A DNA stretch of 64,000 bases from Mesostigma viride (taxonomy: Eukaryota > Streptophyta > Mesostigmatophyceae > Mesostigmatales > Mesostigmataceae): NCBI GenBank assembly GCA_009746045.1, contig RPFO01000130.1:395808-459807 (forward strand), read 5' to 3'. Made by a program: the position numbers and the translations under genes. Below, piece by piece: positions 44,064 to 55,712 of the stretch; positions within the stretch are counted from its first letter, which is position 1, and each line of letters starts with the position of its first letter. The notes below the pieces were generated by a model. It was not told the origin of the DNA. It ran no database searches and saw only the letters and a program-made list of their open reading frames with translations.

Positions 44064-45111
44064 TGGGAAGAGGATGAGTGGTGCGTCACAGCATGCACCC
44101 ACTCTCCGTGCTAGGCTACCTAGTCTGCCCGATGAGAGTCATCCTTGCTTTTGTTAAAACAATAAATTATTCTGACGTTAAAAGAATATATCAATTTATG
44201 GAGTGGCAATCATGTCAGCGGTAGCAGTAAATCTGACGAGTATTTTCTACTATGGAAATTATCCAGACCTCATGTCAGTCAGTAAGATGACCGTTGGAGC
44301 TGTGCAGCAGTAACAAAATTATGTTTGACCGAGATTTTAATGTTCGACAGTAATATTTTGGGCCCATGATCGATACTGTGAGGGCTACGTATCTGTATGT
44401 TCGACGGGATTAAAACGCACGAGGTAGTGGCTCGCGCGACATTTGTGCAGACTAGGGTACTTTGCCGTTCTCTAGGACTTGTGCGTTTTTACCTACTTTG
44501 GATTTTCTGTGCCGTTTGTGTTTTTGGCTAAGTACTAGCTGTTGCAATGTCTTCAGGGATCCGCGCTTCGCGCGGCATATCTTGGACTGTACCGTTATAT
44601 AGAAAAGTGTACCCTTGCGTAGGCGCGTTGCGCCACACCTTCTATGTTTTTGATTCTCAGTGCCTCAGTGGAGGCGCCGCGACCTTGCTCCGGCATATCA
44701 TACATTGCAAACCACTAGTCCTGATCTGGTACGCCGCGCCACCTTCCAGTGTGAGCGCCGGCACTTGTGGTGCTCCGCACTGATATATTGTATGAGCCGT
44801 AGATTTTATATCGACGGTGAAAAGTGCTCAGTCGCCGCACACGCACCTTGGACAAAAGTGATGCACCTGTACATGATTCTCTATTCTCATGTAATTTATG
44901 CCACTGGATTCCAGCCATGGAATCTGGGGTTTGTTAGTCTCGGAACGATTGCAAATAATGCGTTTTAATATACGACATTATTTTTATAATTGGAAGATCG
45001 TTCCTCCAATACCTTGGTTGCTCGACAAATCATCACATGAAGAAAGACTGGTTCAGCCAATTCCGAATTCCAGCCAATGGCCTATCTATCTAGTGCTTGA
45101 GCTAGCTGGCA
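44064..45111. other. Non-coding, no recognised feature
   Basis: Short unrelated ORFs only; some AT-rich sequence; no repeat shared with the rest of the window was noticed. Confidence 0.5.
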
Positions 45112-45853
45112 GTGTCTGACATAGCCGACCTTGGCCATTCACGACCTGCCCGCTCCCGCAAGAGATGGGAGGAGACCTATTTCTCAGCCCCCCAAACCAG
45201 CCCGGCTACATGAACCCTAGAATCCTCACCAACGTTGTGTGGGTATCCAACCCAAGCACACGTCCTTAGATGACACATTGCCCCGACTCTTTCCATCATT
45301 GAACATGTCCCTCTCATGACAAGAACCACAAATGCGACCATGTCGGAGGCCGCACCCGGGTTGTTCACCTAGTGCATCACATGGCGACAACATAAAACTA
45401 CGTTGTGAGTGAAGAACTGAAACGAACAACGTCCAACAAAGCTGCTCGTTTCTCCTTTTATAGCCTAGCCAGCCGTCATGCAAGACGACAAGCTGTGGGC
45501 AGTGCCGACATTCACAAATCGGCACATAATGCATTGCTGTCAATTGTCAATTTGCTGGAAGTACTATTACAGCCAAACCATTGACGAACCGTACGTCATC
45601 ACGCGTCGCACAAGCCAGTGTGACACAACCTGCTGATGACACACACGGTGCAGACTGTCCATACTGCCAAAAGTGCCGTTGAGCAACAATCCAAAGCCAC
45701 GCGTGCTGTCAAAATCTCAGCAGATCGGGCACGGACCAATACAACCTCCGCCGCCAATTCCAAGTGGACGGCACTCCACAAATATCTCACAATGCCTCGG
45801 ACAAAAAGGCACATATCTCCGCCTCAGTCAGAGGTTATGGTACGGTGTGCGAC
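45112..45853 (-). repeat. Diverged reverse-oriented copy of the TGTCGC LTR-like family
   Basis: Read on the minus strand it begins TGTCGCACACCG at 45853, immediately after ACGCGACA and GC. Its middle (GGACGTTGTTCGTTTC, CTCACAACG, CCCGGGTGCGGCC) resembles the 41100-41200 portion of the plus-strand copies. The left end is approximate. Confidence 0.45.
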
Positions 45854-45982
45854 AGCTGTCGCGTTCCATTCCAAAGTATCTCAGCCACCCAGGCTTGACA
45901 TGTAGAACTGTGACTGCATTCCCAATGCAATGACATGTAACACTTCCATCATCCATGGCTTTGATGTCTCTCTAGCCCTTAA

Positions 45983-47700
45983 CTCGTCGTCTGTCCCAAC
46001 TCAGTCCTCACAGGAGGACTGAGTTGACAATTTTCAACCGCGTGTAGCGACTAGGTGGGGGGTCCATCCCAAATGTTTTGATGTGGATCTGGGGTGTACT
46101 AGATATCATTTTGTTGGCAAAAATACTGCATATGTGAAAACTTGACCCGAACACCTGAAAATTACACGGACGTTGGGCGCCCCTCGCGAATTTGCATTTT
46201 TCGGGATAAGAACGAGTGGGAAAAATTCAATCAAATCCTGGTGCATGAAGAAAAAATATAGGCATGTAAACAACATAGTTCTTGAAGCGTGGCAAAAAAC
46301 TGGGCTCCATTTGGCCACTGCAACTGCCTGAAACAATTAAAAAACTCTCAGTCCTCAGGAGAGGAATGGGGCTTTTGCTAACTTTGCTAGCATGTAAGTG
46401 CGGTCATACTACATCACCGTGGCCACCAACCATCCCAATCAACTCATTTCCCTTCAAGCATTACAGGACAACACACTTGCATCATCATACTTCAGGTATA
46501 TCATACCTTATCATGTAGTGAGAGCCTATGCATGCATGTAGGGAATGGGCTTGGATACCTACCAACAAAGGGTTATGTTATAAGTGTCAACCACCAATAT
46601 AATGGGTAGGTTAAGCATATTTCCATTGTTTCAAACAACAATAGATATGGCTATAACTGTTTTGCCTTGCCATGATGTGGCCAACATAGTTGCTGGCACA
46701 TGATGGCAGTGGTTTGTCACCAAGACTTTTCACTCACCCGTAAAAGCTTGAATGCACCCTTGACGCAGCCCGTGGCCACACAATCATGCAGTATGAACGT
46801 AGCAAAACAATAACTAACATCTATGAAGGTGTTTAAACCTGCACAGCTCCTAAAACCCTGCACAACTACACTGGGTTAAGGCAAATGCCTGCTAACATCA
46901 TCTGAAAAGGGGGTTTTAGAGAGGGGCAGGCAACGGTCAAGAAAGAGCATCAAGACTTGAACCTGACAACGCCTCGCAAGCTTAAACTCATGTACGAACA
47001 TCAAGGAACGAAGAGGCAACGATTATCCGGCTTTACCTGGCACGGCTGGCGTTACCTTGGCCCAGGCGGTGCCCGCAAAAGTGGCACTTTGCGGCACATA
47101 GACCATGACGTGACAGAATGGTCGAGATCATCAAATCTATACTGTCACTCAATATATTCTAATACAATTCATGTTAAAATGTAGAAAGAAACCTATCAGC
47201 CATTGAAATTGCGCCGGAAAGCAAGCGCAGTAATCAATTCCGTCGACCTGCCTTATCGCAGTTTTTTCCAGCAAGAACAGTGCCGACACCGGGTAAATCG
47301 CATCCCCGCGAGCTAAAAATTGATTTATATTATCTTTAGGGCATGTTTAATCTATTTACTGAGTTTGGACGGCTAACTCGTCCGCAAACGTAAACTGCAT
47401 GCATGGGCGCGAGCCGCCATGGCTAGGTCGTGCATTTCCGGAACTCGCGTTTCACGTGGAAAAGTACCCTTACCACCTGTACTTTGACCGTACAGTTAGC
47501 CGCGCATACCAAATCCAAAAAAATCCCAAAAATATGTCCAAGAAAGATCTTTTCACGTAGTATTTGAATAAATTTTGAGAGAATTTTTTTGTCAAACATT
47601 CTGACCGGGGCGAATTTTCTACGAAACCCAAAAACTCGGTCCTCTAGAGAGGACTGAGTTCAACTCAGTCCTCCGTAGAGGACCAGGGACAGACGACGAG
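45983..47700. mobile_element. 1.72-kb TIR element B (TTAA target duplication)
   Basis: TTAA at 45979-45982 and 47701-47704. Termini CTCGTCGTCTGTCCC / GGGACAGACGACGAG are perfect, followed by ACTCAGTCCT hairpins. The interior is homologous to element A in the same orientation, but its Cys-rich frames carry stops and indels. Confidence 0.82.
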
Positions 47701-47704
47701 TTAA

Positions 47705-49399
47705 ACCGTAGCAACTCAGTCCTAAAAATCGGACTGAGTTGCACATCTTCGCACATATGTTTCTCTATGGCCTAAAAACAATTTCTGGCTACCCCTTGGT
47801 ACCAAGCATGCATTTATGTTGAATTTCTTTGGGGACATGCCACTGGTCCCATATCTTTGACTTTGGGGTGCTATAAATAGCGCCAACCCCAGGGGGGTAC
47901 GGAAAAATGGGATTTGAGACATACATCATGCAATATGGACCACTTATACAAATATATAGGCCCTGGAATTTCAAAGGCAGTTAGTTTATATCACAGGCAT
48001 GCCATCAATGCATTCACAACATGACATGCTACAGAACTGCACAAGCTAGCTAGCAAAAATCCCAAAATAGCTCAGTCCTAAAAATAGGACCAAGTTTTTT
48101 TGGGGGGGTTGGCTAGCACTCCCGTTTTGGTTTCCTTTCCCAACGTGGCACAAAACATCATAGCTGGCCACACATGCATCCTCCAACACATTTCCAGCAT
48201 ATAAAACAGCAGCTCATGCTATATAATATTGAAAATCTAGTGCCATTGGGCATAAAGCACGTGTAGAAGGCACATGCAAGGAGCTTACTACCAATGTACC
48301 CTACACGCTAAAAACAACTTCAAAATACAAGGAAAAAGGAAAGAAACCAAATAAGCAACTTGCTGATGCTTCAATGCAAGCAGATCCCAGGCATCTCTTC
48401 TATGTCTCTAACACACAGCAAACTCACAAAAAGAAGGCGGACTTGGCCAGCATGCATGCCTAGAACTGGGCAGAAAAACACTCGCCCTGAGTTGTTTAAG
48501 CAACGGAAAGCATCGTATCATCACAATAAACATTATTACAAACGATATCTGTCGTTATACCGACATTCATGTTGTAGCATACGCTAAAAGCAGTCAAAAC
48601 TCGTCCAAAATCTGGCCGAGGTAACATTACTACCCAACCATCACAAGCCTATGCACAGAAGCAATAAAACAACAAAAAGACAGCCATAAAGCCTCGATTA
48701 TAGCCCCAAGACTGGTATCGAAACAATATATGACACATGCGCGGTCACTGAGACATGATAAAAGGCTAAAACGTACCTGGTCGAAACCACAGATTACCTT
48801 GTTTGCAGGAGCTAGCACGCCTACCCCATGAACGTAGCCGCAAGCATGCCCTGGCCGCCATTGATGATCGACTGTGCTAGGAACGACGTAACTAACTCAT
48901 CCATGCGCAAAAATCCGAACATTTCCTACCGAGCAACAAGTACAGCTTGCACTGTCATCGCCTGGCCGCTCACGCGATTTGCTGCGCCGCCACATAACCT
49001 CGAGACATATCTAGGCATTTGTAAATGTTGCACGGCTACGCATATAGCATTTACAAGACCTAGGGATGATGCCTACAAAGTTTCAGTCGAATACGTCAAG
49101 CCATGCTCTCGCCCCAGTCAGTTGTTTGTGCCACCATAGCCGCGGACGTGAATAATTTTTATTCACGTCGTCCTCGTTTGGCCATGGTACCCCCCCTACT
49201 TTCCTTGACCGTAGGTCCCTGTCCAGGTGTCCAAAAGTAGTAAACCAGGGGTGTACGTGAAAGTACAAATCTAGATCTCGAATCTGGTCCAAACAGAATA
49301 TTCAAACGTTTGCTAGAATTATAGCTAGTTCTGCCACAAACTCGGTCCGATTTTTAGGACTGAGAAAAACTCAGTCCTTCAAATCGGACCGAGTACGGT
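47705..49399. mobile_element. 1.70-kb TIR element C (TTAA target duplication)
   Basis: Shares the TTAA at 47701-47704 with element B and ends at TTAA 49400-49403. Termini ACCGTA / TACGGT, with subterminal ACTCAGTCC hairpins as in A and B but an unrelated interior without a recognisable gene. Confidence 0.75.
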
Positions 49400-49403
49400 T
49401 TAA

Positions 49404-50205
49404 GGGCTAGAGAAAGAAGGTCCGAGCCACACTAGGCATCCCTTTCCCCCCCCCCCCCTCGCTAGTAGCCTAACCACTAGCGAGAACCAGAAGGGATGTC
49501 AAAAGTCACAAGAGTTGCGCAGGTGCAACATGCGCACTCTTAAGTACACAGAAAAAAAATTTCCGGTGAAACTCCAGGGCCGGTACTGGGCACCACCCCA
49601 GCGCCAAGCTGGATGCCGCAAAAATTCAGGTACCATGTAACACACCAGCCTCGAGCTGGTATAGGTCGTAAGACATAGTGCGTAGAGCCATGCTGTCACT
49701 TCTGGCCAACATCTTTATTGCCAGCGAAAGAAAACAAGCAGGCAGTCCGTGTCGACAGAAATGCTCAAAAATTTGCAGGCCGCGCCACTGAAAAGGACGC
49801 GTCACTCAATTTTGTAGCCCGCACCACGCCAGCCGACGTCTGCTTCACGCCACAGATTGATGCGCAGGTCACTAGGACAGAAAAGGAAAAAAAATCTGCT
49901 CCCAACTAGAACCAGAGCCTTGACCTCGCCGTGCGGGGCTCAACGCCAGGCTGCGCCAGCCCACAGCAAACCCAACGCTTGACAGATCCGCTGACACATA
50001 TATTAAAAATATAATTACTTACAGCAGAGTGAAATCACGGCAAATCAAAGCAAACGCCCAGCTATAAACCTATATACAGAGCCATGTCAAAGCTCTATAC
50101 TACGATAAGACCAATGGAAACTCCTAACGGGAGGAACCTAATAGCCCTGCTGCACCGCAAAATCAGCCCGCGTACGGCGGAGCATGATGTCAGCCATGGC
50201 CCGAG
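49404..50205. other. Non-coding stretch with poly-C run
   Basis: A C tract of about 13 lies near 49447-49459. No convincing ORF. The last ~200 bp may be the 3' UTR of the minus-strand non-LTR element. Confidence 0.4.
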
Positions 50206-51366
50206 TCAGCGCCACCGACAAGCGCTGACGCCAATATGACGTCCAGGTCCGCGCCGACCATCATTGGGGCCCGCTGGCCCTCCACTGAGGTCCAGTCGGT
50301 CCTCCCGGAGCCGGCAACACTCCTTGAAGAGGGCGGAGGTCAGGGGCCCCATGGCCCCAAACTCCTCCAGGACAAAGGGCACCACACGATGGTGCCCGAC
50401 GTCGCCGTAGGCCAGGAGCTTGGCCCGCTCCGCCCGGTCCGCCGTGTAACCTGCCGTGAGGGAGGCCCCAGCCACGTGGCTAAGAGCCAAGGGCCGCGCC
50501 ACTGAAACGTCAATAAGCAGATGCCGGCCACCCCCCTCAAAGTCCAGCACCACGATGTCAGGCCGGTGGTAATTGGGGGAATAGAAGGCAGCGCCATCCG
50601 CATCCTCGGACCGGATGTTCGCGTGGGGGAAAACCGACCGAACCATGGCGAGCACCACCGTCAGGAGGACAGTACGTGCAAAAACAAATACCAATTCTGA
50701 TTCTGTTGGCCCCCCATCATGCAGGCAAGGTAGTGAGTCCCCGTGGGATCCAGCGGCTGCCCACAGCTACCACAAGGCCGCCCGGCCGGAACAAGAGGCT
50801 GCGGGGCAAATAGCTGGTGCCGGAGCGCCACCGAGTAGTGGCTGGGAGCTAAGGCGAATGGGGGGGCCATGGGAAGAGCACGAAGGTACGCCGAGCCCAC
50901 ACTCCGCCATGAAAGCGAGAACAGCCACGCACGTCCCTGGGCGTTGAGGGCCGCGAAAAGAGCCATCCAATCAGCCGTGTGCAGAATACCCGCGTAGGTT
51001 TTCTGGTGTTTATCGATGACCCGAGCAGGGAAGTGCGGCGCCGGGGAGATTGAACGGAGGCGACCGAGGTCGAGTGCCGCGAGGGAGGCGGCGCTGTACC
51101 GCCTGAGCGGCACGGACGGGAGAAGAGGCCTGCTGGATCTCAGCATAGGCCTCCTGGATGGCGGTGACGAAGGGCAAAGGGCTGCTGGGGTCCAGGAGGT
51201 CAGGCGCTGCCGTTGCCAAAAGGGGCAGGAGCCGGCAGCTCTCCGCCCACGACTGAGCGACGGAGCCCGAAAATGCTGCTGGGGCCAGCCGGGCGGCAGG
51301 AGTCAAACCACAGCCACCCATCCGTGCAGGCAGGGAGGCAACAATGCGAATAGCATGTGGCGGGAG
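50206..51366 (-). pseudogene. Non-LTR retrotransposon C-terminus: CCHC motif and restriction-like endonuclease
   Basis: Successive minus frames (51321-51010, 51146-50661, 50694-50206) together form the part after the RT. They carry a Cys/His motif CGSCGQPLDPTGTHYLACM, then the endonuclease signature YHRPDIVVLDFEGGG ... LLIDVSVARPL, the RPD...(D/E)xK-like pattern of restriction-like endonucleases in R2/NeSL-type elements. Such enzymes nick the target for target-primed reverse transcription. The frames change at least twice, so the copy is inactive. Confidence 0.72.
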
Positions 51367-51753
51367 TCACTGTCGCTAAGGCAGCCATGCCTAGAATGTT
51401 TGCCTAGCTGTGCCAACAAACCTAGTCACGTGCCGCCAACGCACGGTACACAACCAGCCATAGCCTTAGCCTAGTTCTAGTACAGCCATGCTACGCCCTG
51501 GCTATGTTCAGATTACTTGCCCACGCTCCTTGCTATGACATGCTCACATGGGTCTTATTGCACCCACAGTTTGCCGGATCGTTAGCCTGTCCTTTTAGCT
51601 AGCCGCGCCCGATTGCAGCTGTGGCATGCCTTTGGCATGAAGGAGACTGGGGGTCTCTGCCCTTTCTCCTGTAGTGCACACACAGGGATTAAAAGCACTT
51701 CGGTGCTCCGTGACTCCCCAACGGGAGCACGAGTTTAATTAATTAATTAATTA
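51367..51753 (+). mobile_element. SINE-like insert with TTAA-repeat tail
   Basis: Flanked by the 12-bp duplication ATGTGGCGGGAG (51355-51366 and 51754-51765). The 3' end is (TTAA)n. A second copy of its 3' ~290 bp is at 56620-56905, and a diverged tail at 56905-56985. No A or B box was recognised, so it could be a 5'-truncated LINE end instead. Confidence 0.8.
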
Positions 51754-52543
51754 ATGTGGCGGGAGGTCGGGGCCCGGGACCAGCTGCGCCAAGGCCGACT
51801 GGATGCGTTCGCCGTGGCCCTCGGCGGCCAGCCGGACCTGAGCCGGAAGAGCGCCCCGGAGCCAGTGAACGACGCGAGGGTGAGCGCAAAACCACAGAAG
51901 CAGACCCTTGGCCTGCGAATCATGAAGGCGCGCAATCAAGGGCAGTACCTCAGTGCGTGCCTCGAGGGCGGCCCGCAGAGCATCGATGACAAACTCGGGG
52001 TCGCCAACCGGAACGCCGAGGACATCCAACCCATGGAGGCGCTCGTCCCGGCCCAAGAGCTGGGGCGGAAAGCCGGAGCAATCACCTTGGGGCGAGTACA
52101 CCGCGCACTTGGCCAGGGTCAACTGGAGGTTGATGTCGGCCACCGCGGTCTGCAGCGCCAGCAGAGCCGCGGTGGTGTCCGGCACAGGGCCCATGAGGTA
52201 GATATCATCCAAGTAGGCCTGGATAGCTACCGCCGGGTGGGCAGCATGGACCGCTTGGAGGCAACCCTGGAGTGGGGCGGCAAAGTACAGGGGTCCCAGG
52301 GGTTCCCCTTGCTGGGTGCCCGACCGCGACAGTAGGCCGCCGCGAGTGCCGTCCTCCATGATGTGAACCAGTTGGCCGGGCTGGCCGTAGCACACGGCTG
52401 TCCAAGCGTACAAGTCCTCGAAGGACTCCATGACTGCCGCAAACATGCTTGCGCGGGACAGACTGTTGAACGCGGTGTAACAGTCGACCTTGACGACAGC
52501 GTCACTGGGTGGGGTGGGCCTCGAGGTAGGCCTGCACCGAATG
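51754..52543 (-). pseudogene. Non-LTR reverse transcriptase, palm and thumb
   Basis: The minus frame continues from the CACTA insertion point with HSVQAYLEAHP, VVKVDCYTAFNSLSRASMF, then SGTQQGEPLGPLYFAAPLQG and catalytic IQAYLDDIYLMGP. It ends at the SINE insertion (GPDLPPH is encoded by the target duplication). Together with 63536-64000 and 50206-51366 it makes one element split by two insertions. Confidence 0.85.
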
Positions 52544-52599
52544 CACTATACTTTTCGTCCGAGGGTAGTAAAAATGATCCGAGGCGTAAATTACGAGGT
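52544..52599 (+). repeat. Left 56-bp TIR
   Basis: Exact reverse complement of 63478-63533. Confidence 0.9.
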
Positions 52600-53050
52600 C
52601 TTATCTTACTACCTAGATACGAGGCGTGAGATCCAACGCCGTAATCATTACTACCTATCATCCTACGTAGTAATTTTACTAGCCGTAAGTAAGAGTAACG
52701 TTACGACTGCACATCTTTGGTAGTACATTACCGACAGAGTAAATTACCGCGACGGGTCTTGGTTGGTAATCTACCACCTGTAGATTAGGTGCCAGTGATC
52801 CGATGCTGTAAGATACGTTTCAGTAAGTTACTTCGGGGATCTTTGCCTGTACACGGCCAGATGGATAATTATATTGTAATGGAGAAGTGGGAGAACGTGC
52901 GTGTCTATTAGCAAATGCAGCGAAATATAAAAATGTAGTTATCAGCCTTTTTCGCCTATTCAGCAGTTGTCGTTGTCGGCCGTTGTCAGTAAGCGGCTAT
53001 AGATTATGTGTGCTGGGGCCGGTGAAAAGACGCTAGCAAAGTTCGTCTGA

Positions 53051-53170
53051 ATGGCGTCCAATAGAGGGGATTTTATTCTTAGTGGATTGTTGGACGAGGA
53101 GAAGGCGAGGTTGCTGGCGGAGAATGCGAAAGAGCAGAGGGAAGCAGCGGAAGCCGTGCGTGGAAGATGA
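53051..53170 (+). CDS. Short charged ORF, possible first exon
   Basis: ATG-led 39-residue frame MASNRGDFILSGLLDEEKAR, then LLAENAKEQREAAEAVRGR and stop. Strongly helical and charged. A GTGCGT at 53156 is a possible donor, but its phase does not fit the exon at 53457 directly. Its position and strand suggest it belongs to the spliced gene just downstream. Confidence 0.35.
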   Translation: MASNRGDFILSGLLDEEKARLLAENAKEQREAAEAVRGR

Positions 53171-53456
53171 GGTAACGGGATGGAGTGTGGGCCCTGGCTT
53201 CTGGTTATGAAATGATGGCGGTTGCAGGCCAGCCGTGCTCGCTGGTAATGGGTGCGTGGTGTTGAAATCCAAGTTCTGCGCGTATTCTGTTTTTTGGTCA
53301 ATGATTGAAGGGATGTCGCCTTGTTTTATTTTTGTGCATCTGCGTCCCGTCGTGACTGCCTCGTCATGGACGCCCAGGGGTAGAAGTTCGAACGAGGGAA
53401 TGATTTTTCAAACGCCTGGATATGTTATGATAGTACGAATAAATGGTAATGGGTAG

Positions 53457-53858
53457 AGGCGGCCAAAATTTTGTTGGAAGTGTGCCAACGCCGCACATAC
53501 GACTTGAACAACCCTAGGTATCTTAGGAAAAGGAAACACGGATACGTCGGAGTGGAGGAAGAGGAAGACGATGACGATGGTGAAGACGGAGAGGTTTACA
53601 ATGGAGGCCTTGAGAATGGGGAGACATTGAAGCAGGAGAGCAGGGTAGCGGTGAGTGGCCCGTCATGAATTACATTGTGGTTGCAGTTGTTAGCGAGGCG
53701 TGTTGATTGCTTCTTGCCGCGGGTAATCGCTAGCGTGCATAACCTTCTTTTTTCAACAGGTGTTCTGGTGCATTGACTGCCGCAAAGCAATTAATGGGAC
53801 TGATTATGTGCCTATCATGCCGTTTGGGAATCATACATTGCCAACATTTCGTGTTTAG
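53457..53858 (+). CDS. Two-exon gene inside the CACTA-like element
   Basis: Exon 53457-53650 (preceded by GGGTAG) reads AAKILLEVCQRRTYDLNNPR, then YLRKRKHGYVG and an acidic run EEEEDDDDGEDGE, and ends at the strong donor GTGAGT (53651). The acceptor is CTTCTTTTTTCAACAG (ends 53759). The phase is kept and exon 53760-53858 reads VFWCIDCRKAINGTDYVPIM, then PFGNHTLPTFRV and TAG. No known family; the CxxC and acidic run suggest a nuclear DNA- or chromatin-associated protein, by inference only. The intron is the clearest splice evidence in the window. Confidence 0.5.
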
Positions 53859-54161
53859 AAGGCGCGCCTTCAGAAGCATATTCAGCACCGCACGAGCCAG
53901 GTGCTGAAGGCGTGCTTGGAGAGGAAGGGGTATAAAGTGCGCATGACCGCATCGAAGAAGAAGAAGCAGCAGGAATCGGGCAAGACCATGATAACCGAGC
54001 CAGGATTGGCTTTCGTGCATGCAGTACATGGTGCGGCGCAGGCAGTGAATGCTGCATCGATTGCAGCGGTGCAGCCTGTGGCCATGGCGGTGCAGGGCGC
54101 GGGTCCTGAAGTGTGGGCGTTGGCGAAGCAGATTCACGATGCTGTCATGGCCACGTTGTGA
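53859..54161 (+). CDS. In-frame continuation after a TAG stop
   Basis: The same frame as the preceding exon goes on past TAG (53856-53858) for 100 codons: KARLQKHIQHRTSQVLKACL, ERKGYKVRMTASKKKKQQES ... AVQGAGPEVWALAKQIHDAV, MATL, stop. The basic, helical composition looks coding. Either TAG is a recent nonsense change, or it is read through, or GTGTTTAG|AAG is an alternative acceptor joining exon 53457-53650 to this part. Confidence 0.4.
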   Translation, partial: KARLQKHIQHRTSQVLKACLERKGYKVRMTASKKKKQQESGKTMITEPGLAFVHAVHGAAQAVNAASIAAVQPVAMAVQGAGPEVWALAKQIHDAVMATL

Positions 54162-54235
54162 AGCCAAGGAATGGGTGTTGGTTCCAGTCAGGTGCCTCGC
54201 CCGGAGGAAGCTTTTCTGCTGTAAGCAGAGGTGCG

Positions 54236-54331
54236 GCATCAAGCATTTGCAATCGCCATGAGAGCAGTGGAGATGTCAGCGGCATGAAGCATTTGCAATC
54301 GCCATGAGAGCAGTGGAGATGTCTGCGGCAT
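54236..54331 (+). repeat. Tandem duplication, ~46-bp unit
   Basis: AAGCATTTGCAATCGCCATG... occurs twice back to back, differing at one or two bases. Confidence 0.8.
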
Positions 54332-54946
54332 TGGGAGATCTGCAGACAATTGCAGGAGGACATTGTGCGGTACGCTTGTAGGGTGTATGCTGTGTTGTTC
54401 CGCTCGCTAATGGACATGTGCCCCTGTAACCTCTTCCAGGCTAGTATCTGCTATCCACCTCTTCAGGCTTGAAAAGTAAATTGCTGTACGGTTCACAATT
54501 GGCATGGCTTGACATGCACGCGTCCTTGACTGTGGTCTGCATGGGTTTGGGGTTTAGCGGTTTACATCAGACTCTGCTGTGTGTCTGCTTAATCAGCCGA
54601 CGTGTCACATGGGGACAGCAACGGCGCTGGGATGCAGCCCGGTGTGAATGCGAGTAAGGTACGCGCTGTCATGCATGGCGGATGGGGCGTGGAAGCCACG
54701 ACCCACGTTTTTGTGTGTGCACGGGGGGCTAGGGGGCAAGTCGTTGTGTTGCTGCCATCCATATGGCCATGGATATGCGGGAAGCTTTCCCTGTACCCAT
54801 ACTTAATGATGCATGGACTGGTTGTGACAGCCAAGGGTTTAGCTGTCGTGGGTTTGCTGAGTGATCATGGCAGTCTGCTAGGCTGGTGCTAGAACAGCAA
54901 TAGCGCGGTTACTGCTATGTCTTGCCCGTGCTAACTGATGCTGCAG

Positions 54947-55074
54947 CCATGCGTGGAGCGCGAATCGTCCCGAGAGGAGAAGGAGGAGGCGGGGCCGGTG
55001 CACCCATGGGCAGGGCCGGAGAAGAAGGACGCGGAGCACCCAGTGTGGGAGAAGGAGAAGGCGGGGAAGCACTG
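54947..55074 (+). CDS. Possible terminal exon, Glu/Lys-rich
   Basis: After CTGATGCTGCAG the frame PCVERESSREEKEEAGPVHP then WAGPEKKDAEHPVWEKEKAG runs to a TGA. Charged composition and an acceptor-like sequence, but no supporting partner exon is certain. Confidence 0.25.
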
Positions 55075-55712
55075 AAGCTCCACCCCATGTCAGGCCTCTA
55101 GTATAGGTGCCAGTTAACTAAACCCATGCACGTGCAGGTTGTAGCTCAGAATGTATTTAAAATCATATGCCCCTTTTCAGGTATATGTGTAACAGTGACT
55201 CCCAACGGATATATGTTCCTAATTTATTAAATTCTTACTGAATAATTGTTGTCTTTATGAACCCATGAAGAGCAAAGCCCGGTGGGGAGTACATGTAACG
55301 CATTACCACGAGAAGGGGTCCCCACACCGCATTTCTTCGCTCTCTGTTCCTATGCAGAACAAGAAGAGGTGGAAGACCAATGTCCCGGCTCACACGCCAG
55401 CCCATGTGGGTAAGCCCCCTCCCCCAAAGCGGAAGGGGCGCTTTGGGGAGAAGTGTAGTGAGGATTTTGTAGACTAGATAGCACTAACTTACTTACACCA
55501 GACCTGGCAATAAACAAGCATTGATGGGATGGACCCAGCGATACATAATGGGCGTGCATGCGTAAAAAATATACACTATGCATGGCCCAATGGGCATGCA
55601 TTCAAATAATTACAAATGAAGGCCGCCATGAGAGCACTGAAGCTAAACCAGACCGGGCCACAATTAACCCTCCAGCACCAAAGTTCCACTGCATCATGTA
55701 AGACAAGCCTGA

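Noticed and set aside
50615-50947. Plus-strand ORF opposite the non-LTR endonuclease region
   Set aside because: No domain; the antisense strand carries the conserved motifs.
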